The translations under genes were made by a program, and so were the position numbers. The notes beneath the pieces are model-generated. The model was not told the DNA's origin. It worked only from the letters and a program-made list of their open reading frames with translations, and did no database searches. From NCBI RefSeq assembly GCF_019711515.1, contig NZ_JAIGNO010000002.1:310001-374000 (forward strand): 64,000 nucleotides of DNA, given 5' to 3'. Shown here piece after piece: positions 38,722-48,080 of the stretch (the stretch's first letter is position 1; each line of letters starts with the position of its first letter). The DNA comes from Qipengyuania qiaonensis (GTDB lineage Bacteria > Pseudomonadota > Alphaproteobacteria > Sphingomonadales > Sphingomonadaceae).

Positions 38722-39675
38722 ATGACCGAGCGATGGCCCGAACTCGATTACGAGGCCGATCGCCCGGTCATCGAAAGCCTGCATGCCTATCTTCAGGTCG
38801 TGGGCAAGCTGCCGACGCGTCGCTTGCCCTGGTGCAATCACAGTTGGCACCTCGCCCTGCGCGTGGTGCCGCGCGGTTTTCGCAGCTATCCCGTGTTCGT
38901 CCGCGGCGGCGAGGCGGAGATCATGGTCGATTGCCTCAGTTCGGCGGTCGCGGTCGAAACCTCCACCGGATTTGCCGACGGGTTCGAGATCGCCGGCCAG
39001 ACCGTCGCGCGTTTTCACGAGCAGCTCGCCGAACTGCTGCAGCTCGCGGGCGTGGAAACCGATGTTTCCGGGGCGCCGAACGAGGTGGAAGATGCCGTTC
39101 CGTTCGCGCAGGACATGCGTGAACGGGCCTGGGACGAGGCAGTGCTATCTCGAACGCACCGGGCCTTTTCGGACGCCAATCGCGTGTTCGAGAAGTTCAG
39201 GACCGGCTTTGTCGGCAAATCCAGCCCGAGCCATTTGTTCTGGGGCAGCTTCGATCTTGCCGTCACCCGGTTTTCCGGACGGGAAGCGCCCCTGCACCCC
39301 GGCGGTTTCCCCAACCTTCCGGACGACGTGACCAGGGAAGCATATAGTCACGCCGTGGCGAGTGCCGGCTTTTGGCCGGGCGGAGGCGGTGTCGATGAAG
39401 CGGCATTCTATGCCTATGGCTATCCATCGCCCGACGGTTTGGGCGCAGCGCAGGTCGGCCCGACAGCGGCTTACTGGCATGACCGGCTTGGCGAATGGGT
39501 CCTGCCCTATGCGAACGTGCGCGATGCCGACGATCCGGATGCCGTGCTGATGCAGTTTCTCGAAACGAGCTATGCTGCCGTGGCCGATCTGTCCGGATGG
39601 GATCGCAAGGCCCTGGAGATTCCGTTCGGTGTCCATGGCAAGCCCTACGATGTGGAAGGTCTTCGCGACGGCTGA
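38722..39675 (+). CDS. DUF5996 family protein
   Basis: 317 aa from ATG 38722, which has AGGAG nine bases upstream; the frame is open further back inside the thiolase gene, but that part is a shadow. The start WPELDYEADRPVIESLHAYL, LPWCNHSWHLALRVV and the later SHLFWGSFDLAVTRFSGR are hallmarks of DUF5996. No catalytic residues are established for the family. No signal peptide or membrane segment is seen, so it is cytosolic. Its job beside the thiolase is unknown. Confidence 0.85.
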   Translation: MTERWPELDYEADRPVIESLHAYLQVVGKLPTRRLPWCNHSWHLALRVVPRGFRSYPVFVRGGEAEIMVDCLSSAVAVETSTGFADGFEIAGQTVARFHEQLAELLQLAGVETDVSGAPNEVEDAVPFAQDMRERAWDEAVLSRTHRAFSDANRVFEKFRTGFVGKSSPSHLFWGSFDLAVTRFSGREAPLHPGGFPNLPDDVTREAYSHAVASAGFWPGGGGVDEAAFYAYGYPSPDGLGAAQVGPTAAYWHDRLGEWVLPYANVRDADDPDAVLMQFLETSYAAVADLSGWDRKALEIPFGVHGKPYDVEGLRDG

Positions 39676-39713
39676 CTTGCCTGCCGGGGCATCCCCGAAC
39701 TAATCTCCCGTCC

Positions 39714-40313
39714 ATGGGTGTCATGGAGATCATCGGGATAGCCGGAAGCGTGAGCCTGCTGGCAGGCTGGCGGCTCTATCTGTGCATTTTCGCCACCGGT
39801 CTGGCGATGCGGATGAACGTACTTCCGCTGCCCGAACATCTCGCCGCGCTGGACGTGCTCGCCAATCCGTGGGTGATGGGCATCGCTGCGCTGGCCGCAG
39901 TGATCGAGTTCTTCGCCGACAAGGTGATGTGGCTCGATTCGATCTGGGACGCGGTGCATACTCTGGTACGCCCGGTGGGTGGGGCATTGCTGGCGCTGGC
40001 AATCGTCGATCCCTCCGATCCGGCGACGCAGGTCGTCGCGTTTCTCCTGGGTGGCGGCGCGAGCCTTGCGGCGCATGCCGGCAAGGCGGGTGCACGCGGG
40101 GTCGTCAATGCGAGCCCCGAGCCGGTGAGCAATGTCGCGGTGTCGACTGCGGAGGACGTTGCGACCATCGGCCTGCTCTATCTGGCTTACGAGTTTCCGT
40201 TCATTGCAGCCGGAATCGCGCTGGTGCTGCTTGCCCTGACGATCTGGCTGCTGGTGCTGGCGCGCAAGGCAATCCGCGGGCTTCTCGGCAAGAGAAAGGC
40301 GCCACCGGCCTAA
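39714..40313 (+). CDS. DUF4126 family membrane protein
   Basis: 199 aa with about four to five hydrophobic segments (IIGIAGSVSLLAGWRLYLCIF, IAALAAVIEFFADKV, VGGALLALAIV, FPFIAAGIALVLLALTIWLLVL). The pattern EFFADKVMWLDSIWDAVHTLVRPVGGALLA is typical of DUF4126. Function unknown. Start may be ATG 39714 or 39723. Its stop overlaps the stop of the convergent NTF2-like gene. Confidence 0.82.
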   Translation: MGVMEIIGIAGSVSLLAGWRLYLCIFATGLAMRMNVLPLPEHLAALDVLANPWVMGIAALAAVIEFFADKVMWLDSIWDAVHTLVRPVGGALLALAIVDPSDPATQVVAFLLGGGASLAAHAGKAGARGVVNASPEPVSNVAVSTAEDVATIGLLYLAYEFPFIAAGIALVLLALTIWLLVLARKAIRGLLGKRKAPPA

Positions 40314-40696
40314 AACATGCCGTTATCGTGCAGGGCCGTGTCGGGCACCACCTGCAGAACGTCCCAGTGCTCCACGATTTTGCCGTCTGCATCGAAGCGG
40401 AAGATATCGATCCCGGCATAGGTCGCATCGCCCGGCCAGGTCTGGCGGCAATGCAGGATGGCAAAATCCCCATCCGCGAAAGAGCGCACGATCTCCACGC
40501 GCTTGCCCGGATATTCGCGCGCCATCCGCTCGAAATATTCGATGAAGGCTTCCTTGCCGTCGCCGACGTCGGGATTGTGCTGGATGTATTGGCCGCCGAC
40601 GAACGCCTCGATCGCCGCAGCGGGGCGGCAATCGTTGAACATCATCTCGTAAAAGGCGATGGCGTTCAGGCGATTGGTTTCTTCGCGCCCGCTCAT
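40310..40696 (-). CDS. NTF2-like (SnoaL) family protein
   Basis: 128 aa from ATG 40696. The sequence FYEMMFNDCRPAAAIEAFVGGQYIQHNPDVGDGKE and the DIFRFDADGKIVEHWDV strand are characteristic of SnoaL-like cone-shaped barrels, which include small isomerases, cyclases and hydratases. A specific reaction cannot be assigned. The start overlaps the phaZ stop by four bases (ATGA), so it is cotranslated with the PHA depolymerase. Confidence 0.85.
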   Translation of the reverse strand: MSGREETNRLNAIAFYEMMFNDCRPAAAIEAFVGGQYIQHNPDVGDGKEAFIEYFERMAREYPGKRVEIVRSFADGDFAILHCRQTWPGDATYAGIDIFRFDADGKIVEHWDVLQVVPDTALHDNGMF

Positions 40697-41931
40697 CCGT
40701 GAATGCCGATGAATTCCTCGACCACGGGTGCGATCTTGCCGCGCCACTTGCTGCCGTTGAAGATGCCGTAATGGCCGGCGCCTTCGGCCATGTAGTAGCG
40801 CTTCTTCCTTTCGGGCAGTCCTGGGGTCAGATCGAGCGCCGCCTTCGTCTGGCCGAGGCCCGAGATATCGTCGCGTTCACCTTCGATCGCCAGCAGCGCA
40901 GTTTCCGTAATGTCGCCGAGGTCGACACGTTTGCCGCGATGGACGAAGGTGCCGTTGGGCAGCGAGTGTGCCTGGAAGACTTCCTCGACCGTCTGGAGAT
41001 AGAATTCCGCGGTCATGTCGCAGACACTGCGGTATTCGTCGTAGAAGTCCTTGGTCGCTTGAGCGCTTTCATCGTCGCCCACGGTGAGGTGTTTGAACAT
41101 CTCGTAATGGCTCATCATGTGATTGCCGAGGTTCATGCTCATGAACCCGGCGAGCTGCATGAAGCCGGGATAGACCCGCCGCCCGGCGCCGCGATACTGC
41201 ATCGGCACCGTTGCGATGACATTGTGGCGGAACCATTCGATCGGGCGTTCCATCGCCAGATCGTTGACGCTGGTCGGCGAACAGCGGGTGTCGATCGGCC
41301 CGCCCATCATCGTCAGCGTCTTCGGGGTGCAGGGATGCTTGTCGCGGTTCATGATCGCGATGGCCGCGAAGACCGGGACCGAGGGCTGGCACACGGCCAT
41401 GACGTTCGCGCCCGGCCCGATATGTTCGAGATAGGCGATGACGTAATCCACGTAATCGTCCAGGTCGAAATCGCCTTCGTGCATCGGCACCGTTTTGGCA
41501 TCGGCCCAGTCGGTCACGAACACGCGGTAGTTCTGCAGCATCCGCTCGACCGTGCCGCGCAGCAGCGTGGCATAGTGGCCGCTCATCGGCGCGACCACCA
41601 GCAGGCTGGGCGCATCTTCGGGCAGATTCTCGCGGTAGAACTCCTTGAGATCGCCGAATGGCTTGTTGACGACCGTGGCTTCGATCACCGGATACGGTTT
41701 GCCAGCCACTTCCACGTCTTCGATGCCCCAGGCGGGCTTGCCGTAAGTGGCGGTGGCATGGGCGAAGACTTCCAGCGCGCTGGCCGCAATCGGCCCGATG
41801 TTCATGTAGCCCATCGGGCCGACATAATTGATCGGATTGGCCGGGTTGTTCAGCATCTCCACCCCGATCGAGGCGAAGGTGCTGGCGGAATTGAGCCAGC
41901 TGCGCTGGAGTTCGTAGGCATGGTAAAGCAA
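40693..41931 (-). CDS. phaZ: intracellular polyhydroxyalkanoate depolymerase
   Basis: Mobilises stored PHA granules; 412 aa, typical of the Ralstonia PhaZ1 family. The nucleophile is a cysteine, C181 in AVCQPSVP, as known for this family; an Asp (EGERDDISG) and a His (EGAGHYGIFNG) complete the triad. The start is TTG at 41931: GGGGA lies six bases upstream, no in-frame ATG is near, and LYHAYELQRSWL matches the family N-terminus. It shares a divergent spacer with the ABC exporter that contains a perfect palindrome. Confidence 0.93.
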   Translation of the reverse strand: MLYHAYELQRSWLNSASTFASIGVEMLNNPANPINYVGPMGYMNIGPIAASALEVFAHATATYGKPAWGIEDVEVAGKPYPVIEATVVNKPFGDLKEFYRENLPEDAPSLLVVAPMSGHYATLLRGTVERMLQNYRVFVTDWADAKTVPMHEGDFDLDDYVDYVIAYLEHIGPGANVMAVCQPSVPVFAAIAIMNRDKHPCTPKTLTMMGGPIDTRCSPTSVNDLAMERPIEWFRHNVIATVPMQYRGAGRRVYPGFMQLAGFMSMNLGNHMMSHYEMFKHLTVGDDESAQATKDFYDEYRSVCDMTAEFYLQTVEEVFQAHSLPNGTFVHRGKRVDLGDITETALLAIEGERDDISGLGQTKAALDLTPGLPERKKRYYMAEGAGHYGIFNGSKWRGKIAPVVEEFIGIHG

Positions 41932-42010
41932 TGCGTATCCCCTGCTGACCCGGCCTGTTGTCGGTTATAGTACCGGGCGGAAGATGGTTATCCTGCCTCT
42001 CCTGCGTTTC

Positions 42011-42025
42011 TTGTGCAATGCACAA
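42011..42025. promoter_or_regulatory. perfect palindrome between phaZ and ABC exporter genes
   Basis: TTGTGCA-A-TGCACAA is a perfect 7-1-7 inverted repeat, and a further TTGTGC half-site follows at 42034-42039. It sits about 80 bp from the phaZ start and 65 bp from the exporter start. TGC/GCA half-sites are reminiscent of PhaR-type regulators of PHA genes; that link is inference. Confidence 0.55.
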
Positions 42026-42089
42026 ATTGCCAAATTGTGCCTTCATGTATGCGGGAGTGTGGATTTTCGGCGCCGGTCCAACTAACTGC

Positions 42090-43925
42090 ATGCCCATGCC
42101 AGCCAAGGATGAGACCGAAATCGAAGGGCGCGGACGCCCGACGGGCACGCTCGCGGTCGAGAATGCCCAGCGCGAACGGTCGCTGCGACCGCTCGGAATG
42201 GTGTATCGCGCCGGAGCGAGCTACCCCGGTCATGTCGCGCTGGCGCTGGTGGCGCTGTTGATCACTGCCGCGGCAACCCTCGCAATCCCGGCCGGCTTCA
42301 AACTGGTGATCGACCGCGGCTTTGCGGCAGGGGCCGATCCCACGGATATGGGGCGGTGGTTTCGGTACCTGCTGATGATCGTCGGGGTGCTGGCCTTGGG
42401 CACGGCCATGCGGTTCTATTTCGTCAGTTGGCTGGGCGAGCGCGTCGTCGCCGATATCCGGCTGCGCGTGCAGGACAATCTGCTGCGGCTGGCACCCGGT
42501 TTCTACGAGGAAAACAGCCCCAAGGAAATCTCCAGCCGCATGACCAGCGATACCGCCCTGATAGAGCAGGTCGTCGGAACGACCGTGTCGGTGGCGCTGC
42601 GCAACGCGCTGATGGCGATCGGCGGCACGCTCTACCTGTTCTGGCTTGTGCCCGGCCTGACCATGGGACTGCTGCTCATCATTCCGGCCATCGTTATCCC
42701 GATCACCCTGTTCGGGCGGCGGTTGCGCAAGGTATCGCGCACCAGTCAGGACCGGGTCGCCGATATCGGGGCGATGGTCACGGAAGTCCTCTCCGCAATG
42801 AAGATCGTCCAGGGGTTCAATCAGGAAGACCGGGAGCACAACCGCTTTCGCGAGGCGGTCGAACGGACCTTTTCGGTCGCCAAGAGGCGCATCGTTATTC
42901 GCGCCGCCATGACGGCGGTGGTCATCCTGCTCGTCTTCGGGGGTATTACATTGCTGGTCTGGCGCGGTGCGCAGGCTGTCAGCGAGGGGTCCATTTCGGG
43001 CGGAACCATCGCTGCCTTCGTGCTGACTGCCGGCCTTGTCGCAGGCGCTATCGGCGCCTTGACGGAGGTGTATGGCGATCTGCTGCGCGGTGCAGGCGCG
43101 GCCAGTCGCCTGTCCGAATTGCTGGATGAAAAGCCGACTATCGTGGCTCCCGACCGCCCGCAGGAATTGCCCGTTCCGCCACGCGGCGGCCTGTCGTTCC
43201 GCAATGTGACGTTCCGCTATCCCACGCGGCTCGAAGCCCCGGCCATCACCGATTTCAGCCTCGAGGTCGAACCCGGCGAAACCGTGGCCATCGTAGGGCC
43301 TTCGGGTGCGGGTAAATCGACCATCTTCCAGCTTGCGGAGCGCTTCTACGATCCGCAAGCCGGCTCGATCCGACTCGATGGCATCCCGCTGACCAGCGCC
43401 GATCCCGCCGATGTCCGTCGCCGCATCGCCTATGTTCCGCAGGAAGGTGTGCTGTTCAGCGCCAATGCGCGGGACAATCTGCGCTACGGCAACTGGGACG
43501 CGAGCGAAGAGGACATCTGGGCGGCGGCCCGCGCCGCCAATGCCGCGGAGTTCATCGAAAAGCTGCCGCGGGGGCTCGATACATATCTCGGCGAAAGCGG
43601 CACCCAGCTGTCGGGCGGGCAACGCCAGCGCATCGCGATCGCACGCGCGCTCCTGCGGGACGCGCCGATCCTGCTGCTGGACGAGGCGACCAGCGCATTG
43701 GATGCCGGGAGCGAGCGGCTGGTGCAGGAAGCGCTCGAACATCTCATGGCAGAGCGCACCACGCTGGTGATCGCGCATCGCCTGTCGACCGTCCGCGCGG
43801 CGGACCGGATCGTGGTTATGGAAGACGGGCGCATCGTCGAACAGGGCGCGCACGACCAGCTTGCCGCGAATGGCGGCCTTTATGCGCATCTCGCCTCGCT
43901 GCAATTCGGGCTCGAAACCGCCTGA
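42090..43925 (+). CDS. ABC transporter, fused membrane and ATPase domains (MsbA-like exporter)
   Basis: 611 aa from ATG 42090 (or 42096). A six-helix ABC exporter membrane domain spans about residues 50-340; the ATPase domain has Walker A GPSGAGKST, Q-loop YVPQEGVLFS, signature LSGGQRQRIAIARAL, Walker B ILLLDEATSALD and switch His in IAHRLS. It works as a homodimer and exports lipids, drugs or peptides; substrate unknown. The frame continues upstream to 41958, but that would cross the palindrome at 42011. Confidence 0.93.
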   Translation: MPMPAKDETEIEGRGRPTGTLAVENAQRERSLRPLGMVYRAGASYPGHVALALVALLITAAATLAIPAGFKLVIDRGFAAGADPTDMGRWFRYLLMIVGVLALGTAMRFYFVSWLGERVVADIRLRVQDNLLRLAPGFYEENSPKEISSRMTSDTALIEQVVGTTVSVALRNALMAIGGTLYLFWLVPGLTMGLLLIIPAIVIPITLFGRRLRKVSRTSQDRVADIGAMVTEVLSAMKIVQGFNQEDREHNRFREAVERTFSVAKRRIVIRAAMTAVVILLVFGGITLLVWRGAQAVSEGSISGGTIAAFVLTAGLVAGAIGALTEVYGDLLRGAGAASRLSELLDEKPTIVAPDRPQELPVPPRGGLSFRNVTFRYPTRLEAPAITDFSLEVEPGETVAIVGPSGAGKSTIFQLAERFYDPQAGSIRLDGIPLTSADPADVRRRIAYVPQEGVLFSANARDNLRYGNWDASEEDIWAAARAANAAEFIEKLPRGLDTYLGESGTQLSGGQRQRIAIARALLRDAPILLLDEATSALDAGSERLVQEALEHLMAERTTLVIAHRLSTVRAADRIVVMEDGRIVEQGAHDQLAANGGLYAHLASLQFGLETA

Positions 43926-44044
43926 TCCTTCGGCGGACGGTGCGTGTGCTCCGATCAACGACTTCGCCACTGCGACGAAACGTGTTAGGCCGCAGGCCTA
44001 GGGCCCGTCCGGGCCGGTCGCATTGATCTCGGGAGATTGCGAAG

Positions 44045-46168
44045 ATGATCCGTACCATGCTTGCCGCGGGGGCGAGTGCGCTCGCCTTGACGCTTGCCGC
44101 GCCTGTTGCCGCACAAAGCGAAACCGATGCCGAAACGCCGACGATGAGCTTCGGCGAGTGGGGCTTCGACACGCGCTATCTGTCGGAGGAAATCGATCCG
44201 GGCGACGACTTCTTCGCTTATGCCAACCAGAAATGGATCGATGAAAACCCGCTGCCGGCCGACAAGGCGCGCTTCGGTGCCTTCGATCTCCTGGCCGAAA
44301 AATCGACCTTCGATGTCAAGGCAGTGGTCGACGAACTGACCGGCAAGCCGGTTGCCGAGCTGACCGCCGATGAAAAGCGGATCGTCGACGCCTATAATGC
44401 GTTTCTCGATACCGACGCGATCGAAGCGGCGGGTCTTGCTCCGGCCCAGCCCTATCTCGATGCGATCCGCGGTGCCGGCACGCTGTCCGAGCTGGTCACG
44501 CTATGGGGCACGCCGGGTTATCCCTCGCCCATCGGTGGATTTGTGAACGTCGATGCCAAGGAGCCGAGCCGCTACTCCGTTTATATCGGCAGCGGTGGCC
44601 TCGGCATGCCGGACCGCGAATACTATCTGGACGAGACGGAAAAGGGCCTGTCGATCCGCAAGGCTTATCAGGAATACCTGACTTTCCTGATGGGCGAAGC
44701 GGGATACAGCGATGCCGCCGCCATGGCGCAGAAGGTGTACGACCTCGAGGACAGCTTCGCGCGCGAGATCGCCTGGGATCGCACGGTGCGCCGCAATCGC
44801 GACCTCACCTACACGGCTCTGACGCCCGAGGAACTGCAGGGCCTTTCGGAAACCTTCCCGGTCGCAGCGATGCTCGCTTCGGCCGGATTCGACAGCACCG
44901 ACCGTTACGTCGTGGGCGACATGCCACCCTCTGCGGAACTGATTACAGAGCTGGGCCTGTCCGAGGATGTCACCGCCAAGATCGGGGGCGGCACGCCCGC
45001 GATGTTCGAACTGCTGGCCAACACCGACATGGAGGTGTTGCGCGCCTGGACGATCAAGAACTTCCTGTCGAACAACGCTGCGGTCCTGCCGTCACGCTTC
45101 GACAAGGCCAGCTTCGCATTCTACAGCACTGCGCTGCGCGGCGTTCCCGAACAGCGCGATCGCTGGAAGCGCGCCGTCGATGCGACCGAGGGCATGCTGG
45201 GCGAGCTCCTCGGCGCTTCCTATGTCGAGCGCTATTTCCCGCCGGACAGCAAGGCCGCAATGGACGAACTGGTGGCGAATCTGCGCGTCTCGCTGGCCGA
45301 ATCGCTGGCGGAAATCGACTGGATGACCGAGGCGACCAAGGCCGAAGCCATGGCCAAGCTCGACAGTTTCGATCCGAAGATCGGCTATCGCGATAACCTG
45401 GAAACCTATCAGGGCCTCTCCATCACCGCCAGCAGCCCGCTCGCCAACAGCATGGCCTCGGCCAAATGGGCGCAGGAAGACAATATCGCCAAGCTTGGCG
45501 GCCCGATCGACCGGACCGAGTGGTTCATGCTGCCCCAGACGGTCAATGCATATTACAACCCGACCAAGAACGAGATCGTGTTCCCCGCCGGGATCCTGCA
45601 GCAGCCCTTCTTCGGCAAGGATGCAGACCTGGCGGTCAATTACGGCGCCATAGGCGGCGTGATCGGCCACGAGATAGGTCACGGCTTCGACGATCAGGGA
45701 TCCAAGTCGGATGCCTCGGGCGCGCTGCGCAACTGGTGGACCGATGAAGATCGCACGAACTTCGACAAGCTCGGCGATCGTCTTGTGGCTCAATACAACC
45801 AGTTCTGCCCGCTCGATGACGGCGAGACCTGCGTCAACGGGCGCTTGGCCCTCGGCGAAAACATCGGTGACCTCGGCGGTCTTTCGATGGCCTACCGCGC
45901 ATATAAGCTGGCCACGGAAGGCAAGGAGCTACCGGTGATCGACGGCCTTACCGGCGACCAGCGGTTCTTCCTCGCATGGGCTCAGGTGTGGCGCAGCGAG
46001 TATCGCGAAGATGCACTGCGCAGCCAGCTCCGCAATGGCCCGCACAGCCCGGCAAAATATCGCACCAATGGCATCGTGCGCAATTTCGACGAATGGTACG
46101 AAGCCTTCGGCATCACCGAGGACGACGAACTCTACCTGCCGCCGGAAGAGCGCATTCGCATTTGGTAA
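44045..46168 (+). CDS. M13 family (neprilysin-type) zinc metallopeptidase, exported
   Basis: 707 aa with a signal peptide (cleavage near VAAQ-SE, about residue 24). The C-terminal catalytic part contains VIGHEIGHGFDDQGS (zinc His pair and catalytic Glu) and GENIGDLGGL (third zinc ligand Glu), plus the NAYYNPTKNEIVFPAGILQ region typical of M13. The N-terminal helical domain restricts access to small oligopeptides. Located in the periplasm. A hairpin after the stop may separate it from uppP. Confidence 0.95.
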   Translation: MIRTMLAAGASALALTLAAPVAAQSETDAETPTMSFGEWGFDTRYLSEEIDPGDDFFAYANQKWIDENPLPADKARFGAFDLLAEKSTFDVKAVVDELTGKPVAELTADEKRIVDAYNAFLDTDAIEAAGLAPAQPYLDAIRGAGTLSELVTLWGTPGYPSPIGGFVNVDAKEPSRYSVYIGSGGLGMPDREYYLDETEKGLSIRKAYQEYLTFLMGEAGYSDAAAMAQKVYDLEDSFAREIAWDRTVRRNRDLTYTALTPEELQGLSETFPVAAMLASAGFDSTDRYVVGDMPPSAELITELGLSEDVTAKIGGGTPAMFELLANTDMEVLRAWTIKNFLSNNAAVLPSRFDKASFAFYSTALRGVPEQRDRWKRAVDATEGMLGELLGASYVERYFPPDSKAAMDELVANLRVSLAESLAEIDWMTEATKAEAMAKLDSFDPKIGYRDNLETYQGLSITASSPLANSMASAKWAQEDNIAKLGGPIDRTEWFMLPQTVNAYYNPTKNEIVFPAGILQQPFFGKDADLAVNYGAIGGVIGHEIGHGFDDQGSKSDASGALRNWWTDEDRTNFDKLGDRLVAQYNQFCPLDDGETCVNGRLALGENIGDLGGLSMAYRAYKLATEGKELPVIDGLTGDQRFFLAWAQVWRSEYREDALRSQLRNGPHSPAKYRTNGIVRNFDEWYEAFGITEDDELYLPPEERIRIW

Positions 46169-46194
46169 CGGTAATTCGCCGCTAATCCGCTTTC

Positions 46195-46226
46195 GGGCGG
46201 AGCAGGTCGCTTGACTTGCTCCGCCC
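46195..46226 (+). terminator. 10-bp hairpin after the M13 peptidase gene
   Basis: Arms GGGCGGAGCA (46195-46204) and TGCTCCGCCC (46217-46226) pair perfectly across a 12-nt loop, followed by TTGCTT. It lies 27 bp after the M13 stop and 22 bp before the uppP start, so it is either a weak terminator or part of the uppP leader. Confidence 0.5.
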
Positions 46227-46247
46227 TTGCTTCATGGACGCGGTCGC

Positions 46248-47063
46248 ATGAACGACTATCTCACCGCGATCTTCCTCGGCATCGTCGAGGGGCTGACCGA
46301 ATTCATTCCCGTTTCGTCGACCGGGCATCTCATTCTCGCCACGGAACTGTCGGGCGCGGACCCGGCCGAATGGGCGATGTTCAACGTCGTCATCCAGTTG
46401 GGCGCGATCCTCGCGGTGGTCTACCAGTATTGGGGCACGTTCTGGTCGGCCGGGATGGGGGTGCTGAAAGGCGAACGCGAGGGGCTGATGTTCGCGCGCA
46501 ACATCCTGCTGGGTTTCCTGCCGAGCGCGGTGATCGGCTTTGCCCTCTACGAGAGCTTCGAGGCCATGCTCGGCAATCCGGGCATCGTGCCGTGGGCGCT
46601 GATCGCCGGCGGCATCGCGATCATCGTTATCGAACGCCTCGCCACGCCGAGCGACGAAGGCCAGGGGGTCGCCGAGCTTCCGATGTCCAAGGTCCTGGGC
46701 GTCGGATTTGCGCAGTGTCTTGCCATGATACCGGGAGTCAGCCGTTCCGGTGCAACGATCATGGGCGCCCTGGCCATGGGCATAAACCGCAAAACGGCGG
46801 CGGAGTTTTCCTTTTTCCTCGCCGTGCCGACCATGATCGGTGCGAGTACTCTGGAAATGGCGACCAAATACAACGAGCTGATGGCGGGCGCCACGCGCGT
46901 TGGCTGGGACGAGATTGCTATCGGCTTCGTCGTCAGCTTCATCGTCGCGCTGTTCGTGATCCGCGCCTTCGTTGCCTTTGTCAGCCGCAGCGGCTTCACG
47001 CCTTTTGCCTGGTATCGCATTGTCGCGGGTTCGGCTGCTCTCGCCTGGCTGTCCTTCGCGTGA
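46248..47063 (+). CDS. uppP: undecaprenyl-diphosphatase
   Basis: Recycles undecaprenyl pyrophosphate to the monophosphate carrier used for peptidoglycan and polysaccharide synthesis; known also as BacA because excess gives bacitracin tolerance. 271 aa, polytopic. Signature segments are EGLTEFIPVSSTGHL near the N-terminus and PGVSRSGATIM in the middle, both carrying the catalytic residues. ATG 46248 (MNDYLTAIFLGIVEG) is the family start; an upstream ATG at 46227 lies within the hairpin and is unlikely. Confidence 0.95.
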   Translation: MNDYLTAIFLGIVEGLTEFIPVSSTGHLILATELSGADPAEWAMFNVVIQLGAILAVVYQYWGTFWSAGMGVLKGEREGLMFARNILLGFLPSAVIGFALYESFEAMLGNPGIVPWALIAGGIAIIVIERLATPSDEGQGVAELPMSKVLGVGFAQCLAMIPGVSRSGATIMGALAMGINRKTAAEFSFFLAVPTMIGASTLEMATKYNELMAGATRVGWDEIAIGFVVSFIVALFVIRAFVAFVSRSGFTPFAWYRIVAGSAALAWLSFA

Positions 47064-47174
47064 TCCATGTTGCAGAATTGCGCCACACTGCGGCCATTAT
47101 TCTTTAACCGCGCTGGAACCTTTGTTTGCGCTCGGACTTATTTTTCCAAGAGTGAACGCAAAGGTGGCAACCAA

Positions 47175-47429
47175 ATGGGCTTGTTGATCCTGATTGTCGT
47201 GGGTGGTCTGCTGGGGTGGCTGGCAACCATTATCCTGCGCATCGAAGACAGTAGGGGCATCCTGGCCAATGCACTGATCGGCGTGCTCGGCTCGCTCGTG
47301 ACCGGGTTGGTCGCCGGTAGCGGCCCGATCTTCGGTACCGTAAGCGGCATGGCGCTCTTGTCGTCTGTACTGGGTGCGACGATCCTGATCGGGGTTTTCA
47401 ACCTCGTTCGACCGCGCGCATATCGCTGA
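47175..47429 (+). CDS. GlsB/YeaQ/YmgE family stress-response membrane protein
   Basis: 84 aa with three hydrophobic helices rich in small residues: LLILIVVGGLLGWLATIIL, NALIGVLGSLVTGLVAG and LLSSVLGATILIGVFNLV. The GWLA and NALIGVLGSLVTG patterns are those of the transglycosylase-associated / GlsB family. Often stress-induced, function unknown. ATG 47175 follows AAGGTGG. No gene was seen in the 352 bp after it. Confidence 0.85.
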   Translation: MGLLILIVVGGLLGWLATIILRIEDSRGILANALIGVLGSLVTGLVAGSGPIFGTVSGMALLSSVLGATILIGVFNLVRPRAYR

Positions 47430-47781
47430 AACCGCCGATATTATAAACCTTGCGCTCTTTGACGCCCGGGCGGCATTTCCTGTGTCGGTTGTAACGGTGG
47501 CGAACTGCAAGATTCGAACCATAAGATTCGAAATATCGGTGATCCCTGCTGAAAGCATGGAAGATGCGGACGCCGGCGCGCAAGCTACGATTATCTAACG
47601 TTTTCCGGCGGATTATCGACACTGTGTGGGGCAGATTCACGTCGTTTTGCGCGAATGGACAGGAAAAACGGGAACTCCCCCCCTACCCGCCCGTTCATCA
47701 CATTCTTGCCGCATTTCGAACAGGCGGCATTCAGAATGCGCCGCGTCGTGGCGCAACCACAAGGCCCAAGGGGACATAGAA
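47430..47781. other. 352-bp spacer without a supported gene
   Basis: Contains a direct repeat AAGATTCGAA at 47509-47518 and 47523-47532, the first being part of a short tRNA-end-like stretch, and a small dyad around CATTCAGAATG near 47730. No ribosome-bound frame with family similarity is seen. The right part should hold the promoter of the lipoprotein gene at 47782. Confidence 0.5.
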
Positions 47782-48057
47782 ATGAAGTTCAACAAAGCTA
47801 CGCTCGTTGTTTCGGCTGCCGCACTCAGCCTCGGTCTCGCTGCTTGCGATGGCGCCAATGAAAACGCCATGGAAGATGCCGGCGAAGAACAGGCAGAAGC
47901 CATCAACGAAGAAGTCGACACGATGGAAGATGCTGGTGCCATGACCGATGCCGAATCGGATGCCATCACCGATGCTGCCGAAGACCAGGCCGACGCCATG
48001 GAAGAGCAGGGCGAAGCCATGGATGAAGGCACGGCGGAAACCACCGACTCCATGTAA
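47782..48057 (+). CDS. small acidic lipoprotein, 91 aa
   Basis: Signal peptide with lipobox SLGLAAC (Cys22). The mature part is almost entirely Glu, Asp, Ala, Met, Gly and Thr in repeating patterns (EEQAEAINEE, DAAEDQADAMEEQGEAMDE), probably alpha-helical or disordered. No family. Two similar lipoproteins occur at 54.66 and 55.01 kb. A strong terminator follows the stop. High expression is plausible from the codon use and the terminator, but not shown. Confidence 0.8.
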   Translation: MKFNKATLVVSAAALSLGLAACDGANENAMEDAGEEQAEAINEEVDTMEDAGAMTDAESDAITDAAEDQADAMEEQGEAMDEGTAETTDSM

Positions 48058-48080
48058 GTCCTTACTGGACGATAATTCGG

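Noticed and set aside
41988..43970. 660-codon minus-strand frame opposite the ABC exporter
   Set aside because: Antisense shadow; all ABC motifs are on the plus strand.
47490..47535. Possible tRNA 3' end on the minus strand (GGTTCGAATC followed by a short stem-like run)
   Set aside because: The T-stem does not pair, and no anticodon or acceptor arm can be built; AAGATTCGAA is simply a short direct repeat.
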